DNA of 64,000 nucleotides from the NCBI GenBank assembly GCA_022385805.1, contig MU277705.1, positions 1-64,000 of the forward strand. Direction: 5' to 3'. A program made the translations under genes and the position numbers. Within the stretch, counting starts at the first letter, position 1; each line of letters opens with the position of its first letter. Positions 46,132 to 58,244 of this stretch are shown here, piece by piece. This stretch comes from Pilatotrama ljubarskyi. Its lineage: Eukaryota; Basidiomycota; Agaricomycetes; Polyporales; Polyporaceae. Below the pieces are notes generated by a model. The model searched no databases. It was not told where the DNA came from and saw only the letters and a program-made list of their open reading frames with translations.

Positions 46132-49100
46132 CTAGCCATCTGTCGGGGCGCACTCCGACTCTTCATGAGCGGGAAGCGGGGATTCTAGACGTCCTGCACT
46201 TCGGCCTGCAGTGGATGCGAGGATGATGTCCTGGAGCTTTCCGAACATTGACAGAAGCGTAGTCATCTGCTCTTCAATCTTGTCCATCCTCTTCGAGAGA
46301 TCCTCGTTACTGCAGCCAGTCTGAGCCACGGCTTCGGGGGCTCCGCAGACGTGGCCGCTGTCAGTGAGAGGTGCCGGCGGCCTAACTGCTATGATAGCCA
46401 AGATATGCGTGGGTTTGTGGTCGTCCCAGCTGACCTTCTTGAACGCGCAGTCAGGGCACAGTAGGTAGCCTTGGGAGAGATGGTTAGGTCCTTGCATCGC
46501 TGGTAGACGTGTCTGTCTGAAGATGGACCCAAACTCACCTGATTCGTCGTGGTCTGGAGGTGGCCCTGCACAAACCAGACAGCGATACGCACGTCCCTCA
46601 GATAGCGGACGATGGCATGGTCCACGACAGCGCAAATCCGAGCTATCATCTGGTCGAGGGCAATCTTGAAGACCGAGCTGCAGATCTTGCGGGGCCGCAC
46701 CATCTTAGAATTTGTACGCTTGAGACGCTGAGCGCGTCGCCGGTAGTCACTGGGAGCGCACCTTCGCCTTTGGTGATCTGCTTGCAGAACTCATCGCCCG
46801 AGGGTCCGTCAGCCCGTTCACGCACAGGAATCTGGATCGTCCAAGGGTCCATACTATCGACCAGGGTTTTGAAAGCCGACAGAACCCGTGCTTGGGTGAA
46901 CTGTCCTGTGGGATACCGAAGCAACACGAAGTGATGTTTGCCTCCTTCATGCGCCGCCTCCTCTTCAGCGAAGCACTGAGAGCAGTAGTCGAAGTCTACG
47001 TGCAGAGAGTTAGCTGAGCCTATGGTTCGGACTCAAGATCTTCGACGTCACTCACCGATACAGTCCACACATCGATAACGCTCTCCACGAACCTTCATGT
47101 CGCTCTTACAATCGTCTCCTCCGTTGCAATAGTAACCGGCACTGACGCAGCAGTAAGCACCCTCTCCCCATAACCGTACTTGTGATGGATGCTCACTGTA
47201 GGAAGACGAAGTCATCGCGCATCCGCAGGAACAGCGGGCCCTTGGATTTCGCTAGCTCCGCCGCCGTGGGGAGACCCGAAAAGCGTGTGAATATGCTGTC
47301 CAATGCCTCCAAGTGGGCAAGTTCCATGGCGTCGTTGTCGAACTCTGCCTCGAGACATAGCCGTCTATACGCTGAGAATACGTCCAGAATGTCTTGAACG
47401 GAAGACTCGGCCGCTGAAAGACAATGCTCGAACACTGGGTTGAGGCAGGGCAGCTCGTGACGCGCGGCGACGACAGCGGTGTCGTCGAAGGCGGCTGTTC
47501 TGAGACTGCCGATCACGGTCCTAAGGACCTCTCTCGGCGTGTCCACCTCGAGCCTGAGGAAGCGATGACTAGAGTCGTGTTGATCGACGAGTGGGCTGGA
47601 ATGCTGAAGAGAGGCAGGCGACTTGGAATGACAAGTCACGCAGTAGTCGATGTCTATCAGCAATCCGTCGTCAGCTGTGCCGAATACTCAACGACGGACG
47701 CCAAGAAAACACAGCTTGGCCTGTGTCGGACGTACCTCGACAATCAATGCACTTGAATCGGATACCCATCACTGGGTCCATCCTGCATCCGTCGCACAGT
47801 ATACCGGAACTGCAGAGGATCAGCGCTGGGGTCGAACCGGAATTGTGACGAGATCGTACTGTTCAGCGAGCACGGATGGCGGCTCAGGTTTGATTTCTCG
47901 TTCCGCTTGTTCGGAGAGTCTCGCATCATGCGTTATCGCAGGATAGACAATCTGGATGTGATATTGTCTTCTGTAAGACGCCACTAATTCATACCCTTCA
48001 TCAGCCTCGTCAGGAGACGAGGCAGCTACGCGAACCAGGGTGTTCAGCAATGAAGCACGCGCAACAAGGCCCATGGATGGGGTCTCCAGGGAGCATTCCA
48101 GGTCGTATTCTTGTAACGCCCATGCAAGCCAGGACTGCTGTCGCCACGGGAGACACCAGGTTTGAACAATGGACGCTCCAATCCTGTCGTCGTGGGAGGC
48201 TGCAATTAACTTGTTCATCTCCTGGAACTGGGAGGTATCTCACTCAATCCACGCAGGAAATGCTGCTGCTCATGAGTCGTGACAACGTACCATGCCGTTC
48301 GCAAAGTACTGCATCTTCCGATTAAGGTCGTATTGAAGCTTGGTGAAGTGCTCTGTGGAATCAATGCTTCAGCCTTTCGGTTTTATATCCCTTGAAACAG
48401 AGTGTCAAACGCACCACGCAGGTAAACCGCTCGACTGACCAGCAGATCGGTGATGCAGTCGACGGTGCGGGCGGCTCGCTCCAGAGCGTTTTCCTCCAAT
48501 ATGTATACCGTCGAGAGGGCGAAGACAGTAGTATGACGTCGCATTACGAGGAACAGGATGGGGAAAATCCGCTAGTGCGACACATTCAGCTTGCACTCGA
48601 GCACAGTTAGGATATGTCGGTCAAGACTTACATCCTCAATGCGACCAATCGTCTTGACTGCTGCGCGCACGTTGAGGTCCATCATTGATCTAAGGTCTTC
48701 TTCCTCTAGTTCATAGTGGAGCATCTCAAGTACACCATGAAGGGCTTGTTCTTGCTTCTCCATTACAATATGGGCGACCTTGAGCAACTGTTGGTCGTCC
48801 ATGAAGTCGGGTTCTGCGAGCGGCCATAAGAAGGCAACGACCCAATGCAAGATGTTTATGTATGCCGTTATGACCTCGCTGTTCTCTTTCGCGTAGTCGG
48901 TGGCAATCATCCGTTCGATGAGGGACCAGATCCGGATGCGGTAGAGATGAGTGGAGACTACCCAACCTATGCCAAGCATATGACAGTCAGATGAACTTTA
49001 CCACGCTCAGGCTGGCATGTCCGACGAATCCCGTAAGGCGTACCATATGCGCAGTACACGATCCACTGCATGAGAGTGATGCCTTCAGGTATCGAACTCG

Positions 49101-51151
49101 TGAATTCATTTACTTCCTTGATCTTGATGAGGCCATTCATGTCGTCGTCCAAAACTGCCCGATATACATGGTTAGAGATGGGTCATCATAAGAGAAAGCC
49201 TGCACTACCCTCTATGAAGGTCGAGAGCGTGCGGTAGTTGAAATAGTTGAGACACCATGCATCACTGGCCGCAGCCTCAGGCGTGGTACAGCCTTCGAAC
49301 TCGTCATGCTCTTCGCTCCCCGCTTCTGAGGGAGCCGGCGACAACGAGCGTGGAGGAACAGAGTCCAGGACCACAGTAGGCGAGAGCATCGCTGCACTGT
49401 GCGGAGTTCGGTGATCGCCCTCCGGAGCCAGCAGTCCCGTGCCTTGACTAGTGCGAGATTCGCGCTCAAGGTCAATGAAAAAGCTACTCGATAATGTTAG
49501 TGACATCCGGTAGGTTTCGAGATTGGAACTGGTTTACTCGTAGAGGTTGAGCACGAAGGTGCGGGAATCGACCGAGCCACTCCATCCCTACATCATATGA
49601 TGCCTCAGCGACGTTACCACTTGTGCCGGGGAGCTAGGTATACCATTTCCTTCCAGAGCTTCCTGATATCCTGGTACAATCATGATTAGTACTATACGCG
49701 AGGACGCCGCCATGTCACATACGGGATTCTCTATTCGCTCGTACGGACGAGCGCCAGCAAGTTTCTTGATCAACCTCATGGTCTGATGCTCGCGCCTTGC
49801 CTTGTCAACCAGGTAGTCGATCTTCGACTCGAAGCGCGCGAGGTTCCTCTGCAGCAGTTCCTCTACGGGGGTCCGAATGCGGCGCAGCTCGGCAGCACTG
49901 AGACCGGCATTCTTCTCTCTTGACTTCGGGCCGCGCTTGCCCGCGTCCTCGTCAGGCGGAATGAACGAGACGAGATCGTTGAGCTTCGCCTCGCTATCTA
50001 GACACGCATCGGGGCCTCCGAGACGTTCCACCTCCTTCTGAGCACGTATTTCGTCAGGCGAGGGTTGGAAGAGCTCCTGCAATGCTTTGACTTCAATGGC
50101 GATGTTTGCAAGCTGTGGGGCCAGTGTTCTGTCCATGGATTCAAGCACTTGGTCTGTGCGTCTCTTGAGGAGTAGAGTGAGCATGCACCTATACTTGATG
50201 AGGATGCGGACTCGATTGAACGTACGGCAGCGTAGACTGTCATCACTTCGATAATCTCCTTCTTGCGTCTCTCAACGATCTCCCCGCACTTAGCGACTGC
50301 ATCCTGAGCAAGGCTGAGCGAAAGTCTGCGGCGGATGACCAAGTAAATACCTTCCATCCCTTATCCTTCAAGATACGACCTGAACGCGCAAAAGTCAGGA
50401 CGTGACGTGACGTGCGCGACTACTGGAAGCTGACCCAGCCAGTTTTCGGTGACGTAGTTTTCCATAACGTTCCCTAGACGCTTAATGTCGTCCTTGATGC
50501 CGCCACATAGGACTGCAAACGAAGCCTGATCAGCCAGCGTCTTGCTCGAGTTCGCCGGCGTCCCACATCACCTTCTAGTCTTCCCGGCAACGTCTGACCT
50601 TTGAGCGTTAGATCTTCGCTCTTGAAGTCACGCAGGCTAGGTCATGAACAGAGACACAAGGGATGTGAGTAGCGATTCCAGTTAACCGGACTATACGTAG
50701 TCAGCGTACCTGAAGAGCGAGCACAGCATGTCTGCCTGCATCAACCGTAATCCGGCGATCCTCTTGCGGATGTTCTCCTTTGTGACAATCACTGTCTTCG
50801 TGAAGTCGACTGCTGCCCGGACAGCTAATAGAAGGAACGCTGTCAGCGAAGGAATAGCTAGTGATGCCGTGAAGTGCGCTGACCCTCGAGCACAGGCCAA
50901 TAGGTCGCTAATACGCCTAGGGCCGTGGAGACGAGTCCGAGCGTGCTTTCGATGGTCACGTACGGAACCTTCGCCAGATCCTTCCCTTGCAGCTGTGCCA
51001 TAGCCACCCATGCACGGGCATATACGTCGTCCCCAAAGTCGGACGCGACCACCTCCTTCTTGACGGCGTCTTCGCGAGGACCTGTAGAGCGGCGTGCGTG
51101 AGAAGTCCGCGGAGCTAAACCGTTAATTCGCAACGGAGTCAACTCACTCAT
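46132..51151 (-). CDS. large EF-hand protein with three ZZ-type zinc fingers
   Basis: A many-exon minus-strand gene. The N-terminal helical part includes ARAWVAMAQLQGKDLAKVPY, TKENIRKRIAGLRLMQADM and IKDDIKRLGNVMENYVTENW. An EF-hand loop, DDDMNGLIKIKE (49114-49149), fits the calcium-binding consensus at positions 1, 3, 5, 6, 8 and 12. Three ZZ fingers follow: LCDGCRMDPVMGIRFKCIDC plus DIDYCVTC and two His; ERYRCVDC plus DFDYCSQC and HEGGKHHF; and CRGPCHRPL, AYRCLVC, LLCPDC and DDHKPTH. The C-terminus is a short coiled coil (LSKRMDKIEEQMTTLL). The ATG at 51151 lies about 55 nt downstream of a TATA box; an ATG at 51311 opens a different frame. ZZ fingers bind protein tails such as histone H3; the role here is unknown. 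A gene split into two is possible. Confidence 0.78.
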
Positions 51152-51205
51152 GCCAGGTTGCGTACGGGGTGTAGCCGTTGAGAGCACGACTGGCGGGCAC
51201 CGCGT

Positions 51206-51212
51206 CTTTATA
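51206..51212 (-). promoter_or_regulatory. TATA box of the EF-hand/ZZ gene
   Basis: The minus strand reads GGTATAAAG, about 55 nt upstream of the ATG at 51151. It favours that start over the ATG at 51311, which lies upstream of it. Confidence 0.5.
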
Positions 51213-52236
51213 CCGTCCGAAGGCGTCTATTGTGGTTTGCTGTTGCACCGCTGGTATACAGATAGTCCGCGCCCTTCCGGCTCGGACGCCCAGCCGGACG
51301 TTTAAGTGCATCCTGTGGGTTCGGCTCACACATCCTGACTGAACGCAAGTGGACAGGTGGTTTGATTAGTTGAAGGGCCCAACTGAGGGCAGCAGATCAA
51401 TGCGGTGCAGTGACTGCGAGACAGCAGACAGGATAGGCCAGGAATGACCTATTCTGGCATTTACTCCTCGAATGGGCCCGAAAAAGGTGTATATCAGCCT
51501 CTAGGAGGCTCTAGGAATTCGGTGAGCGATGGCCCTTGAATTTTGCTTGACCTGTGCCAGCGTGGACAGGAGAGTACTTACACCGGGAGGTCAGAGCTTC
51601 AGCTTCACATATCTTAGTTTGGACGGTGCGAAACGGGCCTGAGCTTCTCGAGGGGGCTAGTGTCACGGTGGAGGGTTCGCACTGCGCCATCATGATGGAG
51701 TCGGACTCGAGGCTGTTGAGCGTTCCGCGGTACCCGCACAGAAAGATTCGTAGCACCGCCACAGCTATCTCCCCTCCGAAGAAACGGCGCTCACTCCCAG
51801 CTCGGAGCGTCATGACGCATTGCGCTGCTGAGTCGGTAAGAGTGCGAGTCTTGTGCCATACGTACTTGACTTACGAAGTATACCACCATGTAAGGCTGTA
51901 CTCATGAAATAGACGTCCGGGTTGACACAGGGTACAAGCCCTCGCATTGCGGCCAAGCCTTCACGTGGCAGTAGTGCAATCGCAAACCAGGCCGTCCTGA
52001 GTCCTCCTCGTTTCGGAGGATGACTACTACGGCGGCTGACCTCGACCCTTGTTGTTCAGGCCTGCCTCAGTTGGCTCCAGCCGCTTCGGTAGAGTCATCG
52101 TCGCCCTTTTGCTCCCCTTTGAGTCCTAGCTACACCCAAATGCGCCCGGTGATAGTCTCGACCGAGCTCATCATCTCGGTACTACCAGCAAGCCTCATCC
52201 TGTAACACCCGTTACACTTCTCCTCAACTCCTCGTC
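51213..52236. other. divergent intergenic region, no gene seen
   Basis: About 1.0 kb separates the EF-hand/ZZ gene from the next plus-strand gene. No supported feature. Confidence 0.3.
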
Positions 52237-53373
52237 ATGGCCTCCTCGGTCCCTAAGCACGGATGCGGTTCCGATGGATATATCTTCAGGCTTTCGCAAG
52301 CAGGCTTCTCGCGTCTGGAGCCCGGTCGCGCCGTGCTCAGACTCGTGGATCCTACGACACACGAATCGTGCGATTACCAGCTGGTCAAGATCCCACGACG
52401 TCCGTCGACGTCACCGGACATAGATGCTGCATGCTTTTCCAGCGGGCGGGCCGGGGCATACGCTAGGAGCCCACTGAGGAGTGGTGTCTCCGGTCTTGTA
52501 GCCGACTCCGTGGACGGTCGTCAACAAATCGGTTCCCAGGTCAAGCCCTGTCGATCCGTCAATCCATCTCGGCATCCCGGTTCCACAACGGAGAATTACT
52601 ACCCACTCGCTCGTCTACCGCCACTTGCTGTGCGGTCTAGAGGCGACGGCACGCCCTCGCTCTTCAATGACTCCGGCGTGTCCGAAGCGTCGACACCTTC
52701 TTTCACACCTACCTCTCCCAGGCAACTCTTCTCTCGCTCGATGACCCGCCATATCAACATGCGTTTGGAACAGTCTGGCGTGTCGTGTACCTCTGGCTCT
52801 AGTGTGCACATGGGCTTAGGCTTCTCCGGTCTGCTGAACAGCGACGGTACTCCGTTCAACGGTCTAGGTAGTCTGCCGCGACGCACTTCGACCCCGCAGC
52901 GTGGCTGCATCTCGCCCACCTCTCAGGCGATCAACCATCGGAGGCTGAACCAGGAGCTACAAGCTATGGCTCACTTACCTGCCCCTCATAGCGACAGGAG
53001 GCCAACGTCTGTCAACGACAACTTCACTACTCCTGCGACGGCCAAAGTAGCATCAGCTTCTCCACCTCGCGCCCCCGCTCGCCGCCGCACGTCTGTACAA
53101 CCCGAGGCGACGCCCCCAACCAGACCCGAGCAGGACGATGTATTCCTCTCACGTCCTATCCGTGTCCCGGGAAGCCTGACGCAGGGACTCTTGCGGCGCG
53201 CTTTGTCTGCAGGCGGGACCAAGCCAGGGGAGAATCGTGACAGAGATATACTGCGCGTGTCCGGCAAAGGGTCACCCGCAGGCACCCTGGGCCGCCGAGT
53301 ATACTCGAGCTGGGTCAAGAGGGAGAGTCTGAAGAAGAGGGAGGTCATCGATAGACCTAGCTGGAGACCCTGA
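52237..53373 (+). CDS. intronless Ser/Pro/Arg-rich protein of unknown function
   Basis: One uninterrupted frame of 378 codons begins MASSVPKHGCGSDGYIFRL after a pyrimidine-rich leader with CTCCTCGTC. The first 60 residues look folded (EPGRAVLRLVDPTTHESCDY, QLVKIPRRP). The rest is low-complexity and disordered, with many S/T-P sites (STPSFTPTSPRQLF, RRTSTPQRGCISPTSQ), basic patches (APARRRTS) and a basic end (SSWVKRESLKKREVIDRPSW), as in regulatory phospho-proteins. No signal peptide, no membrane segment, no named domain. The opposite strand has only shorter open frames. Being intronless is unusual in this window. Confidence 0.6.
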   Translation: MASSVPKHGCGSDGYIFRLSQAGFSRLEPGRAVLRLVDPTTHESCDYQLVKIPRRPSTSPDIDAACFSSGRAGAYARSPLRSGVSGLVADSVDGRQQIGSQVKPCRSVNPSRHPGSTTENYYPLARLPPLAVRSRGDGTPSLFNDSGVSEASTPSFTPTSPRQLFSRSMTRHINMRLEQSGVSCTSGSSVHMGLGFSGLLNSDGTPFNGLGSLPRRTSTPQRGCISPTSQAINHRRLNQELQAMAHLPAPHSDRRPTSVNDNFTTPATAKVASASPPRAPARRRTSVQPEATPPTRPEQDDVFLSRPIRVPGSLTQGLLRRALSAGGTKPGENRDRDILRVSGKGSPAGTLGRRVYSSWVKRESLKKREVIDRPSWRP

Positions 53374-54024
53374 GGTAGCGAGGCCAGTTGCCTTCTGTGT
53401 CTGACTCAGACATCGTACCGTTGCAATAGCAGAGTCCGTGTGTCAATGAAGACTGAAGCCAGCTCAAAGCTGAGCATCTAGATATTCGTTATGTGCACGA
53501 CCGTTAATTGGCCTTCCATGGCATCCTCCTGGGAATGAGAGCGAAGATGAATGTGCTTACCGCTTACTATACGACTCAGGCCTTGTGTGAAGCAGGCTAC
53601 GGCGGCCCAGGGCGCACCTTGGGCGCTCGTTTGTCTGAGCTGCCAGACGACGGCTTGCCATCCCCTATTGCTAGTAACTTTAGCTCGAGCTCACCCGAGT
53701 AGAGCAGAGTACCCTACAGCATGTTCGGCCGAATGACATGGCGGTGTGAGCGTGAGTCGAAGGGGCGCCCACGCCCAGAGCTTGAGCGCCCAACAGACTT
53801 TGTCGGATTTGATCGGGATTAGCAGGTGCGTACGGGCGCTACCGTCGACCCAGGATGAGAGGAACGAACGCTATGGCCGATGCCACTTGCGCTGTAGCCC
53901 TCATCGTCGTCCGGAGTATGCAAGCCAATGTTGACTACCGACGGCATCACGGGCTTTTTTTCGGACGCTCACAGCGTTATAAGAACGTCCAGGATGATAT
54001 GCACCGTCCTACCCTTCTCCCCCC
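53374..54024. other. intergenic region, no gene seen
   Basis: These 651 bp lie between two plus-strand genes. A weak TATA-like run (TTATAAGAAC) occurs near 53978; nothing else is supported. Confidence 0.3.
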
Positions 54025-56168
54025 ATGGATGAGACTCAGGAGAGGCAGAGTGCGGCCCCAAATGCTGATGCTCCCTCTGCAGTACCTACGTCTTTAACTT
54101 CCACAGACCAGCCCGAGCAGACAGATTCTGCGACTATCAAAGCACATGAGGTAAAGAAAGTGTCCGATTGCCCAGTCAACGCCTCAGACGCGTACATAGT
54201 CGATTGGGATAGTCCCGAGGACCCTGCAAATCCGAAGAAGTGCGTATTTCGCTCCTTCACCGCCGTGCTTACGACTCATCCTCCGCAGCTGGAGTATAAA
54301 GCAGAAGTGGGCAATCACTCTGGTCGTGTCCTCATACGCCTTCATCAGCCCGGTGTCCTCATCCATGATGGCCCCCGCGGCAGAGAACATCGCTCGGGAG
54401 TTCGGGGTGACGAGCAAAACCGTCACTGCATTATTTACGTCCATATACGTCCTCGCCTATGGTATACTTTCTCCTGGCCCGTCTTCTCATCGCAGGGCTT
54501 ATTACCCTTCATCAGGCCTTGGCCCTCTCACTCTCGCGCCCCTTTGCGAGATGTATGGTCGTGCGCGAATCCTCCAGTTGTCTAACCTCTTCTACATGGG
54601 TACGCAGTCCTGCTTGCTCCGTTAATGCATGACCTCTGAAGTGCCTTTGTTCAATGCAGCCTGGAACCTTGGATGCGGCTTCGCACAAACACCAGCGCAG
54701 CTGATCGTATTCCGTTTCCTCTCAGGCGTAGGAGGTAGCGCTGCTCCATCGGTATGTATGACGTCTCGCGTTCTCTAGTCCCTACTGAGCCGACTCGCTG
54801 CAGATTGGTGGCGGCGTTTTGGGCGACGTATGGAAGGCCGAGCAGCGTGGGCAGGCTGTCGGGATCTACACGCTCGCGCCGCTGCTAGGCCCTGTCATAG
54901 GCCCTGTATGCGGCGCCTGGATAGCGGAGAAATCCACGTGGCGATGGGTGGTGAGTATCTACAAGCATGTCGGATCCGCGCGTACGCACTTACTATGTAA
55001 ACAGTTCTGGTCCACTAGCATTGTATGCGTCGCTATTCAGACACTCGGCTTCCTGTATCTCAAGGAAAGTGCGTATTTCTCATTTTCTTCTCGCTTGACG
55101 CATTTGCTAACGAATGCGCTTTCGCCAGCTTTTGCGCCCGTCCTACTCGAGCGCAAGGCCCAACGCATCAGGGCGACGATGGACCCTGAGAAGGCCGCGG
55201 TACAGGATGTCCGGACGATCTACGATGGCGCCGACAGGGAGTACGTACTCCTCTTGCTATCACATGTCCCGCTTCTGACGCATCTTATGCAGGTGGAAGA
55301 ACATTGTACAGAAGTCACTCATTCGCCCCTTCGCGCTCTCCTTCTACGAGCCCATCATCCAAGTCTTCGCCGCCTACCTGTCCCTGATATACGGCATGCT
55401 GTACAGTACGTCCATCCAAGCCCCACACTCCGTTCCTGGTCGCTCATATAACGCACTCCAGTCTTCCTGACGACTCTCCCGTCGATCTTTGAGGGTGTCT
55501 ACGGTGAACGTGTCGGGATTGCAGGGTTGCACTACTTCGCCCTCGGCATCGGCATGTCAGCCATGGCCCAACTGGGCGCACGCTTCCTCGACATCTCGTA
55601 CAAGCGTCTCTGCGCACGCAATGGTGGCGTGGGCAAGCCCGAGTATCGTCTTCGTGCGTGCATTCTCAGAAGACTGACCACATGCGCCTTCTGACCACCT
55701 GTCTCATCAACAGCAATGATGATGCCAGGTTCGATCCTCCTGCCCGTCGGGCTCTTCATCACGGGCTGGACCGCGCGCCCCTCCGTGCACTGGATTGCGC
55801 CGGACATCGGGATCGCCATCGTCGGCGGAAGCATGATCACGCTTTTCCTCTCCATCCAGACGTACATCATCGACGCGTTCACGCTGCACGCCGCGTCCGC
55901 GCTCGCCGCGCTCGCGTTCTTCCGCTCCATGGCGGGGTTCGGCTTCCCGCTCTTCGCGCCGGCGATGTACAGTGCGCTCGGTTACGGGAAGGGCGACACG
56001 GTGCTGGCGTGTGTGACAATAGCTATAGGGATACCTGCGTACGTCGGTTCGTTCGCGCTGGTGGTACGAGAGAAGTGCGGGGTCGCTGACGCTACTTGCA
56101 GGCCTTTCTTTTTCTATCGGTACGGTGAACGGATACGGAACGCGAGTCGGTATGCGAAGAAGGCTTGA
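54025..56168 (+). CDS. major facilitator superfamily transporter, DHA1-type drug/H+ antiporter-like
   Basis: A hydrophilic N-terminus ending VDWDSPEDPANPKK is a hallmark of the fungal DHA1 polyamine/multidrug branch. Twelve membrane segments follow over about eight exons. WAITLVVSSYAFISPVSSSM is segment 1, and TLAPLCEMYGRARILQLSN holds motif A with GRAR. The motif-C region is GIYTLAPLLGPVIGPVCGAW, followed by SIVCVAIQTLGFLYLKES. After a central loop come FALSFYEPIIQVFAAYLSL, LHYFALGIGMSAMAQLG and a C-terminal half with SILLPVGLFITGWTARPSVHW and AFFRSMAGFGFPLFAPAMYS. It would export small compounds from the plasma membrane using the proton gradient. Substrate unknown. The protein is about 500 residues, with no break seen. 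Confidence 0.9.
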
Positions 56169-56974
56169 TCCACGAGAGCCGCATAATACCCACACAGCAC
56201 GACCTGTATGCATGTTCGCTGTCTACTTACTTCGAGCGTGAGTGTATCGTTATCAGCTCAACATGACCTCCCTGCACATTCCGGGGGTCACTTGTCGCGC
56301 CAGTGCTAGTATTGAGCCGGTACTTGTCAGTAAGGAGTGAACGGGTGGGGCACGGTAGTACACCACATCAGAGTTCATCAGGTAGCCATTGCACTCGCTC
56401 AGGAGAAGAGTGCATAGTCCATCCTACCAGAAGCGTATAAGGTGCACCGGCACACAGAGCAATTACAGACCTGTAGTGCCGCAAATATCTCATGCCCGTC
56501 GCCCCGGGGCCAGGGTGCAGTCTACCATTGGGAGAAGGGCTGGCGTTTCATATAAATATCATGCGCATGGGTGCACATGGCACTACCGCTGAACACGAGC
56601 AGACCTTGCGCTGACCGCATGCCAGGCTAGTAGAGCACCAGAGGAAGCCATAGCGCAGCGAATAAGAGCGAGCAACCCATAGGCAAGCTCGACAACCCAG
56701 ACAGTCGACGCCGTTGCAGAGAGTGCGTCGAGATGGATATGTGGACCATTTTGGGCTATAAGGTATCTTTTCGTCGCTTTCTCACGGAAATGCCAATTCT
56801 GAGTTGACATTGCCATAGCAAACGCCCCTTCGGAGTGCGAATTGGGTGTACCTTTTCGTGCTGAACGTGTGGAATTCCCTGAAAACCCTTCTCATTGCAT
56901 ACCACGACGAGCAGCCGCCGCTCTCGACGCCGAGACGTCTCCCCAGCACATCCGCAAGCACGCCCGAGCCCGCC
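56169..56974. other. intergenic region, no gene seen
   Basis: These 806 bp lie between two plus-strand genes. A weak TATA-like sequence (GGCTATAAGG near 56755) may serve the SH3 gene. Confidence 0.3.
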
Positions 56975-58244
56975 ATGGCGTCCGTCGTCGCGCAGGATTC
57001 CAGCGGTGAGTCCCTTCCCGAGGGAGTGGGCCGAGCCTATTATTGTGTTGAACGGTTTTTGCGTTTCCGCAGATTTGCGCCTCACGCTACCCGTCGAGAA
57101 AGCGGCGTCCTCTCCTTTCCCCTCGCCGGGCTCGCCGTTCTACCCACCGCCGCGCCTTGGAGCGCACGAGTTCGCTACACGCCCATCGTCCTCCTCGTCG
57201 ACCAAGAGTGTTACGCGCAGCACGAACGAGCCAAGCATGGCGCTCACGAATGGCGACTCCACCCCTACCACTGCGACGATATCCCCCTCGCCGTCGCTCT
57301 CTATCACCACTTGTCTCGCTTCGCCAGCGACGCCCACCCCAAACGACGCCTTCCAGGTCAAGACGCCAACCACGCAGATCACCGTCCCTGACCCTCCGCC
57401 AGATTCTGACTCACCTGTTACGCTCACGGCATCCACTCTCACGAACCCGAACCGCGACTCTCTCACCTCCTCTCGCCCCGCACCCCCAAGTCCTGCTGCA
57501 TCCCGCCGCACATCAGCCGCGCTATCAAGACACTCGTCCCTCGCACGCTCGAACCGTCAGTCCAAGGCATCCTCCCTGCTGCAAGTCTCACACGAACCCG
57601 AGGCGTCTACCTCCTCCGCAACGGCCGTGACGCCCTCCGCACAGCCCAAGCGTCGCTCGCTGCTCTTCAAGATCCGTGACTTCGCGTTCGACCCGTCCGA
57701 CGAGCGGCACGTCGGGCGCGGCCCGGACGTCCCGCGTGCGAACCGTCCCCGCCAGCGCTGGTCGACTTACTCGACCGCGTCCTCGTCTTCGGCAACGTCC
57801 TCCCGCGCGGACGGAGACGAGGACAATACGGGCGAGGACGCGCGTGGGAGCTGGGGCTCTTATCGCTGGAACACGCTCAACACGCGGTTCAGCTGGGAGG
57901 CGGGCCAAGGCCCGGACGGCGCCGGGGCACCGTCGCGGACGGACTTTGAGCGCAACTTCGATGTGTCCTCACCCACGGCCGAGGTGGGCGATCCATATGA
58001 AAGTGACGATTCCCGGGAAAACGACGGCGAAGGTCAGGTCGAGGACGGCCCCCTGCTACCGGGGCTGTATCGCGCCTTGTATGCGTTCGAGCCGGAGGGT
58101 ACGGCGGAAATGGCGCTGGAAGAGGAGCAGGTCGTTCGCGTCGTTGGAAGAGGAGGGGGTGTGGGATGGGCGGTCGTGGAGAAGGAGGGAGGCGGACACG
58201 CGCTCGTGCCCGAGAGCTATCTCGAGCTCGTCGAGGCAGATTGA
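56975..58244 (+). CDS. SH3-domain protein with long disordered N-terminus
   Basis: Exon 1 (56975-57005) starts MASVVAQDSS and joins after a 67-nt intron (57006-57072) to DLRLTLPVEKAASS. About 330 residues of Ser/Thr/Pro-rich disordered sequence follow, with a basic stretch (QPKRRSLLFKIRDFAFD). The C-terminal 60 residues form an SH3 domain: LYRALYAFEPEGTAEMALEE, EQVVRVVGRGG, GWAVVEKEG and ALVPESYLEL, with the ALYxF and PxxYxEL signatures. SH3 domains bind PxxP motifs, usually in actin, endocytosis or polarity scaffolds. Specific role unknown. The intron happens to be open in the exon-2 frame, so an upstream ATG at 56895 could read through it, but the spliced form is the better model. Confidence 0.82.

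Noticed and set aside
56895..56974. Upstream ATG at 56895 extending the SH3 protein
   Set aside because: It reads through a clear GT-AG intron. The ATG at 56975 with that intron removed gives a better N-terminus.
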